Source: Candidatus Babeliales bacterium (GTDB lineage Bacteria; Babelota; Babeliae; Babelales; Vermiphilaceae). From it: a stretch of 7,629 nucleotides of DNA. The stretch is from the NCBI GenBank assembly GCA_020053845.1, contig JAGVMI010000058.1, forward strand, positions 1-7,629, in the 5' to 3' direction. Below, piece after piece: positions 1 to 5,980 of the stretch (position 1 is the first letter of the stretch; each line of letters starts with the position of its first letter). Position numbers and translations under genes: made by a program. The notes below the pieces were generated by a model that did not search any database, was not told the origin of the DNA, and saw only the letters and a program-made list of their open reading frames with translations.

Positions 1-143
1 AAAAACAGGCTTTATTTCTGGGGCATGCGCTCGCTATGCCCGTGGTTGTCGAAACACGAGAGTATAACGAAGACTTTTATCGCGCAATGGCAGATCACGT
101 TACCGCTCAACAAATTGACACATTTGTGGATGAGCTTTTTTAA
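1..143 (+). CDS. C-terminal fragment of a gene entering from the left, possibly a HerA/DUF87-like ATPase
   Basis: The frame is open from the window edge (first full codon at 3) to TAA at 141-143, giving 46 residues. The visible part runs from a small-residue hydrophobic stretch (LFLGHALAMPVVVETREY) into an acidic helical tail ending in VDELF. A 'GxAL-xPVxVxxR' strand followed by a short acidic tail is reminiscent of the C-terminal end of HerA/DUF87-type ATP-binding proteins. The Walker motifs lie outside the window, so this is only a resemblance. Its stop codon sits in the Shine-Dalgarno of the next gene, with 9 nt between the two genes, so it is probably co-transcribed with the first glycosyltransferase-like gene. 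The coding call is fairly safe; the family call is weak. Confidence 0.55.
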   Translation, partial: KQALFLGHALAMPVVVETREYNEDFYRAMADHVTAQQIDTFVDELF

Positions 144-147
144 GGAG
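142..147 (+). promoter_or_regulatory. Ribosome binding site of paralog 1
   Basis: AAGGAG lies 5 nt before the ATG at 153. It overlaps the last two bases of the upstream gene's TAA. This fixes the start at 153 and suggests that ribosomes finishing the upstream gene terminate right on the next initiation site. Confidence 0.75.
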
Positions 148-152
148 AATGT

Positions 153-1166
153 ATGAGTTCTCATAGCTTTGCTCGTGCATACATAGCATGCGCTCTTACT
201 ATTACACTATGTGCATATGCGGATAATGAAGACAACCGCCGCCCCTCATGGGCGCATCATTTTCATTCAAAGCCCGTTACTGCACAGCAACAAGGACAAG
301 GGGAGTCACAAGCTGCTGTACACAAGCATGTGATTGGCGTATGGCCACATGGATTTTTTTCTGCATTTTTAGGTGTGCTCGGTAATCTTGCATGGGCAAA
401 AGCAAATAAGCGTGTTCCGGTGGTACATTGGGATAATAATTCGCCCTTTTATGAGCCATCTGGCCACAATGGCGTTACACACAATGTGTGGGAATATTAT
501 TTTGAACAAACATCACAAGAATCCTATGTACCTGGGCAAGATAGACCATTTGGCCGCTACACTGATCCTCAGGGAGGATGCGTGCGCCCCTGGGTGCGCC
601 ACACACAGGCATTCAAAGAAAAAATGCACGCTATTATCAAAGAGTTTGTACACATCAAAAAGCCTGTACAAGAAAAAATTGACGCATTCTACAACAAAAA
701 TATGAAGGGCAAAGTTACTATTGGTATACACATACGCGGCACTGATAAAAGTACGGAAATTAGCATGCCCACGGCAGATGAACTCTTTATCATCGCCAAT
801 CAAGTCGCTACGCTTTTGAATCATAACTGTCAGTTCCTCGTAGCATCCGATGAAGAGCGCTATATCAAACAAGCAATAGAAGTATTGCAAGGCCCGGTAA
901 TATTCTATGATGCGCATCGCTCAACTAATGGCAAGCCCATTCATCGAAGGCCCAATAAAGCAGAATGCGGAGAAGATGTGCTCGTAGAATCAGTTCTTTT
1001 ATCGCGCTGTGACGTGTTTATTCATTCTCATTCAAATGTTGCGTATGGAGCCACATTTTTCAATCCTCATCTTGTTGATATCCTCGTTGATGGCTGCACA
1101 GAAGCCAACCCGCGGCAAAATCCAGCATGGCGCACGCAGGAAGATGAACAAATTTTGCTTGATTAG
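153..1166 (+). CDS. Exported GT23/NodZ-like (fucosyltransferase-type) glycosyltransferase, paralog 1
   Basis: This 337-aa protein starts at an ATG preceded by AAGGAG (142-147) at 5 nt. Residues 1-23 form a signal peptide with a likely cut after AYA. Residues 24-60 are a Gln/His-rich linker absent from the other three paralogs. The catalytic domain then shows GFFSAFLGVL (67-76), WEYYFE (113-118), GIHIRGTDK (191-199), a strand ending ASDEE (231-235), EDVLVESVLLSRC (274-286) and HSHSNVAYGATFFNP (291-305). HxR-x-TDK, then A(T/S)D(D/E), then a late Ser-rich motif is the order seen in GT23 alpha-1,6-fucosyltransferases (FUT8, NodZ), whose first Arg of HxRRTDK contacts GDP-fucose. Here the second Arg is Gly. 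About 25 extra C-terminal residues follow the conserved core. Transfer of fucose or a related sugar is inferred; donor and acceptor are unknown. Confidence 0.8.
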   Translation: MSSHSFARAYIACALTITLCAYADNEDNRRPSWAHHFHSKPVTAQQQGQGESQAAVHKHVIGVWPHGFFSAFLGVLGNLAWAKANKRVPVVHWDNNSPFYEPSGHNGVTHNVWEYYFEQTSQESYVPGQDRPFGRYTDPQGGCVRPWVRHTQAFKEKMHAIIKEFVHIKKPVQEKIDAFYNKNMKGKVTIGIHIRGTDKSTEISMPTADELFIIANQVATLLNHNCQFLVASDEERYIKQAIEVLQGPVIFYDAHRSTNGKPIHRRPNKAECGEDVLVESVLLSRCDVFIHSHSNVAYGATFFNPHLVDILVDGCTEANPRQNPAWRTQEDEQILLD

Positions 1167-1175
1167 TTTCGCCAT

Positions 1176-1203
1176 TTGAACTCTCTTCATTCCATGCTAG
1201 AAT
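1176..1203 (+). promoter_or_regulatory. Sigma70-type promoter with extended -10 before paralog 2
   Basis: TTGAAC (1176-1181) and TAGAAT (1198-1203) are separated by 16 nt. A TG at 1195-1196 gives the extended -10 form TGnTAGAAT. The site sits in the only sizeable gap within the cluster (74 nt, 1167-1240), and a transcript from about 1210 would carry a short leader into the AAGGAG at 1225-1230. It would allow paralog 2, paralog 3, the repeat protein and paralog 4 to be expressed independently of the genes upstream. The -35 matches consensus at four of six positions and the -10 at five of six. Confidence 0.5.
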
Positions 1204-1240
1204 GGCCCTCCAGAAGCACTTATGAAGGAGATAGATTGTA

Positions 1241-2140
1241 ATGAAAAGCATGCTCAACATTATCGGCGTTGCCAGTATTGCACTGCTCAGCTGTGCTGCT
1301 CACGTTACTCCTTTGCATGCTGAAGATACTCCACAAAAATATATTATTGGCTACTGGTATCGCACGTATCCTGATGGCAGGAAAGATATTCCAGGATTTT
1401 TCTCCGCTTTTTTCTCAGTGCTTGCACATGCTGCATGGGCAAATCGCAATCATAAGCTTCCTGTCGTATATTGGGAAGATTTCTCTCCCTACTCTGACGG
1501 ATATGGCAATGCATGGGAATACTATTTCGAGCCTCTCAGCGACGAGCGTTACGATAACACACTTGACCCAAAGCCATCCACAGAGTACTGCGCTCCTGAT
1601 AACACCGGAGTGCGGCCATGGTCGCGCCATTCACAGCCAGTAAAAGAGATGGTGCATCGCGTCATTGAACGCTACATCATTATCAAAAAGCCAATTCTCG
1701 ATAAAATCGATGCATTTTATCAAAAATATATGGCAGATAAGATCACCATTGGCGTGCATCTGCGCGGCACAGATAAAGATAGTGAAGTCATCATGCCAAG
1801 CGCAGAAGAAATAATCGCTGTCGCCAACCAGATTGGTAAGCTGATACCCAACTGTCAGTTCTTTGTAGCAACAGATGAAGAAAGCTTGCTCACTCTAGCA
1901 CGCGAGAAACTTAATCGCCCTGTTATTGCCTACATTGATAGCTATCGTTCACTTGATGGCCAACCTATCCACAAAACCAAGTCTGCATGGAACAATGCAA
2001 AAAAAGGCGAAGATGTACTCATCGAAGCAAAACTCCTTTCGATGTGTGGCATGCTTGTGTATTCGCACTCTAATGTTGGCTATGCAGCTACATTTTTCAA
2101 TCCCAGCATGATCGAGATTCTCGTTGAGGGTAGGCCGTGA
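1241..2140 (+). CDS. Exported GT23/NodZ-like (fucosyltransferase-type) glycosyltransferase, paralog 2
   Basis: This 299-aa protein is the most compact statement of the family. The ATG at 1241 follows AAGGAG (1225-1230) at 10 nt. Residues 1-27 are a signal peptide with a likely cut after LHA; Cys18 sits in LLSC, a poor lipobox, so a lipoprotein is possible but less likely. The conserved core is PGFFSAFFSVLAHAAW (51-66), AWEYYFEP (91-98), YCAPD (116-120), GVHLRGTDK (171-179), FFVATDEES (207-215), GEDVLIEAKLLSMC (256-269) and YSHSNVGYAATFFNP (274-288). By analogy with FUT8/NodZ, Arg175 would bind the donor diphosphate and ATDEE would lie at the nucleotide-sugar pocket. The Cys117-Cys269 pair is shared by all paralogs. 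A GTGA overlap couples it to paralog 3. The fold-level call is good; the sugar specificity is not shown. Confidence 0.82.
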   Translation: MKSMLNIIGVASIALLSCAAHVTPLHAEDTPQKYIIGYWYRTYPDGRKDIPGFFSAFFSVLAHAAWANRNHKLPVVYWEDFSPYSDGYGNAWEYYFEPLSDERYDNTLDPKPSTEYCAPDNTGVRPWSRHSQPVKEMVHRVIERYIIIKKPILDKIDAFYQKYMADKITIGVHLRGTDKDSEVIMPSAEEIIAVANQIGKLIPNCQFFVATDEESLLTLAREKLNRPVIAYIDSYRSLDGQPIHKTKSAWNNAKKGEDVLIEAKLLSMCGMLVYSHSNVGYAATFFNPSMIEILVEGRP

Positions 2141-3093
2141 AAATTGCACATTGCGCGCTCATTATAAGCATGCTTTACACAGGAATGTTGCGCGCATATA
2201 CGTGGGATTATGTGCCCGCACGTGACAAGCGGTATAGCATTGGTGCGTATTCATTCACCACTTTCCAAGGTGAAACAATGCGCGTAGGATTTTTTGCAGC
2301 ATTCTTTGCAGTACTTGCGCATCTCAATTGGTGTGATAAGCATGGATTTACACCCACTATTTTCTGGGATGAACGCAGCGCATACTACGATGCTGCACGA
2401 GGCCCTAATGCGTGGGAGTATTATTTCGAACCAGTTAGCTCACTACGTTATGATGCTGCACATGACACCCTTATCACATCGCTCTGCGCGCCCGATTTTA
2501 CTACTATCAAGCACTTTTGCAAACATGACGAAGAGTATCGCCTTTTTGTGCATGGAATTATCAAAAAGCATATCCGTCTCAAGCCTGCCGTGCAGGAAAT
2601 CATAGACAGCTTTTATTATGAACATAGCATGGATTGCATACCTACAATTGGTGTGCACTTGCGAGGTACGGATAAAAAAACTGAAATCGCCATCCCGCAT
2701 CCACTCGAGCTTATTATGGTGGCAAACAAGGTTGCGCAAACATTTAAAGAGTGCCAATTTTTTGTAGCCACTGATGAGGAGAGCCTTCTTGACCTTGCGC
2801 GTACTCATTTGCACGGGCCAGTTATTAGCTATCCTGCTCAGCGCTCAGCATCGGGCATACCGGTACATCTTGATAAAAAACAGGCAAACCGCTCTCAACT
2901 AGGAAGTGATGTGCTCGTGGAGTGCATTCTACTTTCGCGCTGCACTGCATTAGTACATTCGCACTCCAATGTTTCTTATACCGCAACATTTTTTAATCCC
3001 TTTATTGATGATTATTTCGTAGAGGCCTCTCCAAAGCCATCTGCTCGTAGTGCAATTAACACTATACCGATTTGCACATCACCCGTGCTTTAA
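2137..3093 (+). CDS. Exported GT23/NodZ-like (fucosyltransferase-type) glycosyltransferase, paralog 3
   Basis: This 318-aa protein starts at a GTG (2137) that overlaps the TGA of paralog 2 (GTGA). A purine-rich GAGGGTAGG lies just upstream inside the preceding gene, so translational coupling is likely. The first 20 residues are a hydrophobic export signal with a possible cut after LRA. The core motifs are GFFAAFFAVLAHLNW (51-65), AWEYYFEP (92-99), LCAPD (116-120), GVHLRGTDK (172-180), FFVATDEES (208-216), SDVLVECILLSRC (257-269) and HSHSNVSYTATFFNP (274-288). After the core comes a Ser/Pro-rich tail of about 23 residues (296-318) with no counterpart in paralogs 2 and 4. It has extra Cys residues at 128 and 263. 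Function is inferred from the family: GDP-sugar-dependent transfer to an unknown acceptor. Confidence 0.8.
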   Translation: MKIAHCALIISMLYTGMLRAYTWDYVPARDKRYSIGAYSFTTFQGETMRVGFFAAFFAVLAHLNWCDKHGFTPTIFWDERSAYYDAARGPNAWEYYFEPVSSLRYDAAHDTLITSLCAPDFTTIKHFCKHDEEYRLFVHGIIKKHIRLKPAVQEIIDSFYYEHSMDCIPTIGVHLRGTDKKTEIAIPHPLELIMVANKVAQTFKECQFFVATDEESLLDLARTHLHGPVISYPAQRSASGIPVHLDKKQANRSQLGSDVLVECILLSRCTALVHSHSNVSYTATFFNPFIDDYFVEASPKPSARSAINTIPICTSPVL

Positions 3094-3094
3094 G

Positions 3095-3102
3095 AAAGGA
3101 AG
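3095..3102 (+). promoter_or_regulatory. Ribosome binding site selecting a GTG start for the repeat protein
   Basis: AAAGGAAG ends 5 nt before a GTG at 3108. The reading frame extends upstream to a TTG at 3072, but that codon lies inside paralog 3 with no comparable site. Starting at 3108 also places a signal peptide exactly at the N-terminus. The site therefore decides the start. Confidence 0.7.
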
Positions 3103-3107
3103 TAATC

Positions 3108-5078
3108 GTGCTACATCGTCAGTATTTTGCAATCTTATGCGCCGCTTTTGCATTGGCAGGATCCGCGCGTGCTATGGATGACAGTGAAGAGAGAAAAAAA
3201 ATAGAAGGTGCAACCACTCTGCTTAATCAGCATGCAGCAACCGTTATTCATTGCGCTCAAGAGATACAAAGACTTCTCCATCCTAAATCTCAAGAAGAAT
3301 TGGATCCCAAACAATTATTAAAGCGTGATGACACTATCACATACGAACCAAGAGCAAAATTATTCTGGAATGCTTTAGAATCATTACGTAGTAATTGTGA
3401 TGCGTTAAAGCCACTGCTAAAAGATCCTTCCGAGCAGCAGCAATTATCAATGCAGTCTCCAAAGCTCACACAATGGGGCCTTGCTCCACAGAGCCTTTTG
3501 AAAACGCTCTGTGAGTGTCTGCATGAAGCAAGACGACAAGCACTGCCCAGCCTCACCCGCTCGCAAACAGCGCTTAACCGGGCAAGGATGATTACTGATA
3601 ACAACGAGCCTACTCTGGACATAGCTACATTACAGCTTGGCTTAGAGCATAAAGGCACCGTATTATTTACTGAAAATGCACGAGAATTTCCGCCTGCTAT
3701 ACAAATACAACAGATAGTACCCGCACGCGTATGCCTGCTTGCGCCTTCCGTTATACATGGAAAGCCATCTTACACATGTGGCACTCTTGCAACACTTCCT
3801 CTTGCCCTAGATGAGCAAATAAGCGAACAGGGCTCTTCAATCAAGCTAACTAATAAAGAGCTTCTTATTTTCACGATAAAAAAGACACTGTGCGAAAGAC
3901 TTTTAGAACATAATGATGGTGTGGCGCATTATATAAATGGCGTAAAAGTGACTACACAATTTTTTGGACAGCAAGCGCCACATGCTACGGCATATGCATC
4001 TTTGCAAAAAAGAAATGGCAGCTATTTTCTTAACGGCCGGCTAATTGATGAAAACATTATACCCGACGGATGCTTCGAGCTTACTGTTAAAACGCCGATG
4101 CGTCATAATCAATATGTATCCTTATCTGGTCAGTACATGGCTCCAAACGGAAAACCTGAAACCGTTGTGCATAACCTCGCCGTGCAAGGTAACCGCTGGG
4201 TTGTATACAACAACGAAATACCACTGCAAATTCCTCATTATCCCGTTATTCAATCAATGTCTAATGGCACCTATGCCCAACCCGTATTGATACAATGGGA
4301 CGCAGATCAGTGCATGCTTGATGGCGCAGCGCTCGATCAAGAGACTGTTAATCAACTATTTGCTCCTGATGTATCAAACATTACGGTTAACTCATTTATT
4401 AACGATGGCAGATACAAAAGCATTACATTGTCTTGCCAAGCCCAAGATGGTACTGAATTTTTGCAGCATATAAACCTTCAGCTATCAGAAAATCAGCAAT
4501 GGATACGCGCTACGGGGGAATCTCCTTCATACTCGAAAATTGCCCAAACGGTATGCCGCTTATGCAACAAAAAAGAGGAGCCTTTAGACAAAGTGCGCAT
4601 TACGTGGCTTGCTGGACAATGCTATCTGAATGGCTTACGCATTGATCCGAAGCTGCTTTTTTCTGACACTATGAAAAGCATTGAGTTTGGCATTTCTCAC
4701 AAAAACCCCGATCACATGCACATAGAGGTGCAACAGACTTTGCCCGACAAGAAGGGTGAAATTGTTCGCAAGTGCATAGAGCTTAACCATGGCGAGTGGG
4801 AAGAAATTACATGCCTCACTGCGCATCTTAAAGGTTCAAAAAAAATTATCGCAGCCAATCCTCAAGCTGCTGATGTTCGCTCGCCACGCCTTATACCATC
4901 TGATTTGAACAATTCTTCCCAGCTTAAAGAAAGAAGCGGAACTGTAGAATTGATCACCATTTCCACGCAAGGAAAATCTAAATCAGAGAAGCCCGCAACA
5001 CTTTCAAACAAACTAAGAACATCCAGCAAAAAGTTTTTAGTTCGTGGAAAAAATGGAAAAAAAGGTAAGAAAGAATGA
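3108..5078 (+). CDS. Large exported protein of unknown function with three internal beta-rich repeats
   Basis: Started at GTG 3108, this is a 656-aa protein. I do not recognise its family. Residues 1-22 are a signal peptide with a likely cut after SARA. Residues 23-165 look mainly helical and charged. From about 170 to 290 the sequence alternates in a beta-like pattern. Three degenerate repeats follow at about 295-372, 393-473 and 496-569; each opens with a hydrophobic strand and a (F/M/Y)L(N/D)G...(I/L)D turn. Residues 629-656 form a Lys/Arg-rich tail (KKFLVRGKNGKKGKKE) that could be a polyanion-binding or retention segment. No catalytic motif is evident. It sits 14 nt after paralog 3 and overlaps paralog 4 by ATGA, so it belongs to the same transcript. 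A binding or scaffold role for the enzymes, or for their glycan acceptor, is possible but only inferred from position. Confidence 0.8.
   Translation: MLHRQYFAILCAAFALAGSARAMDDSEERKKIEGATTLLNQHAATVIHCAQEIQRLLHPKSQEELDPKQLLKRDDTITYEPRAKLFWNALESLRSNCDALKPLLKDPSEQQQLSMQSPKLTQWGLAPQSLLKTLCECLHEARRQALPSLTRSQTALNRARMITDNNEPTLDIATLQLGLEHKGTVLFTENAREFPPAIQIQQIVPARVCLLAPSVIHGKPSYTCGTLATLPLALDEQISEQGSSIKLTNKELLIFTIKKTLCERLLEHNDGVAHYINGVKVTTQFFGQQAPHATAYASLQKRNGSYFLNGRLIDENIIPDGCFELTVKTPMRHNQYVSLSGQYMAPNGKPETVVHNLAVQGNRWVVYNNEIPLQIPHYPVIQSMSNGTYAQPVLIQWDADQCMLDGAALDQETVNQLFAPDVSNITVNSFINDGRYKSITLSCQAQDGTEFLQHINLQLSENQQWIRATGESPSYSKIAQTVCRLCNKKEEPLDKVRITWLAGQCYLNGLRIDPKLLFSDTMKSIEFGISHKNPDHMHIEVQQTLPDKKGEIVRKCIELNHGEWEEITCLTAHLKGSKKIIAANPQAADVRSPRLIPSDLNNSSQLKERSGTVELITISTQGKSKSEKPATLSNKLRTSSKKFLVRGKNGKKGKKE
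3990..4814 (+). repeat. Three degenerate protein repeats of about 75-80 residues within the unknown exported protein
   Basis: The units lie at about 3990-4223, 4284-4526 and 4593-4814. The second and third align best: VLIQW-A-QCMLDG--LD against VRITW-A-QCYLNG--ID. The first keeps the LNG--ID turn. The spacing between the (N/D)G turns is 96 and 103 residues. Each unit ends in an alternating-residue strand and a Trp (GNRW, NQQW, GEWEEI). The pattern is typical of small beta domains duplicated in tandem. The repeats are visible at protein level only; the DNA has diverged. Confidence 0.6.
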
Positions 5079-5980
5079 ATAGCACCCGCTACACTCGTGC
5101 ATGTGTGTATGTATGCATAGCTCTTGCATTATTAGCATCTGTACAAACCAAATGTGAAGCGGAACGCTTTGTTATTGGTGCTTATTATCGCCCGCTCCCG
5201 GATGGCAGACGCTATCCGGGCGGCTTTTTCTCAACATTCTTTGCGGTGCTTGCTTCGCTCGTATGGTGTGATAATAATGGCAGAAAGCCAGTTGTATACT
5301 GGGATGATGCATCGCTTTTTTATCAGGCAAGCGGCTATGATGGCGCCACAAATGTGTGGGAATATTATTTCCTGCCTGTATCAGATGAGCACTACCACGA
5401 AGGCGACACGCTACATCATGAGTATTGCGCACCTGACGGCGTAGGCATCATACCATTTCGCAATTTTGGCAGAGCATCACGCGAATTTATGCACCATTAT
5501 GTGCAAAAGTATATTCACATAAAGCCGCGTATTGTGGCAATCGTTGATGCATTTTACCAACAGCATATTGCTGGGCGATACACGGTAGGCATTCATCTTC
5601 GCGGCACCGATAAAAGAGATGAATATTTAACGCCTTCTATTGAGCTATTCTGCGCTGCTGCACAACGCATAGCTGATATGCATGAGAATGCACAATTTTT
5701 TATCGCGACTGACGACGCTGCTCTGCTTGAGCAAGCACGCGCCCTGCTGCGCGGCCCTATTGTAACATACGATTCGTTCAAATCGCCTAATGGATTTCCA
5801 TTGCATTTTTTACCTGCAAAAAACGGAAAGGCGCGCCTGGGGGAAGAAGTGCTTATAGATGCACTGTTGCTATCGCGTTGCAATCACATGATACACAGCT
5901 CATCGAATGTTTCGATAGCTGCAACATTTTTTAATCCAGAAATAGAAGATACATTTTTGGAAGGCGAGAAGGTACGCTAA
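5075..5980 (+). CDS. Exported GT23/NodZ-like (fucosyltransferase-type) glycosyltransferase, paralog 4
   Basis: This 301-aa protein has an ATG overlapping the TGA of the preceding gene (ATGA); an AAGG-rich stretch within that gene's lysine codons serves as binding site. Residues 1-29 are an export signal with a probable cut after CEA. The core is GGFFSTFFAVLASLVW (49-64), VWEYYFLP (94-101), YCAPD (117-121), GIHLRGTDK (172-180), FFIATDD (208-214), GEEVLIDALLLSRC (256-269) and HSSSNVSIAATFFNP (274-288). It departs from its sisters in three ways. ATDD replaces ATDEE and is closer to the ATDD of FUT8. HSSSN replaces HSHSN. The Cys next to the ATD strand is Ala206. These changes suggest a different acceptor or donor, though that is not proven. 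It runs convergently into the hydrolase gene, with the stop codons overlapping. Confidence 0.8.
   Translation: MNSTRYTRACVYVCIALALLASVQTKCEAERFVIGAYYRPLPDGRRYPGGFFSTFFAVLASLVWCDNNGRKPVVYWDDASLFYQASGYDGATNVWEYYFLPVSDEHYHEGDTLHHEYCAPDGVGIIPFRNFGRASREFMHHYVQKYIHIKPRIVAIVDAFYQQHIAGRYTVGIHLRGTDKRDEYLTPSIELFCAAAQRIADMHENAQFFIATDDAALLEQARALLRGPIVTYDSFKSPNGFPLHFLPAKNGKARLGEEVLIDALLLSRCNHMIHSSSNVSIAATFFNPEIEDTFLEGEKVR

Noticed and set aside
1254..1294. Lipoprotein signal in paralog 2 (LLSC)
   Set aside because: The residue before the Ser is Leu, a poor lipobox, and the Cys is not at an equivalent place in the other paralogs. A normal cleavage after LHA is more likely.
3072..3107. TTG at 3072 as the start of the repeat protein
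   Set aside because: It lies inside paralog 3 and puts 12 residues before the signal peptide. The GTG at 3108 has a good ribosome binding site at 5 nt.
3487..3513. 8-bp perfect inverted repeat (CACAGAGC/GCTCTGTG, 11-nt loop) in the repeat-protein gene
   Set aside because: It is inside a coding region with no T-run or other context. A match of this size is expected by chance in several kilobases.
5593..5883. Long antisense reading frames inside the glycosyltransferase and repeat-protein genes
   Set aside because: They lack plausible binding sites and protein-like features, and they overlap well-supported genes. They are frame shadows.
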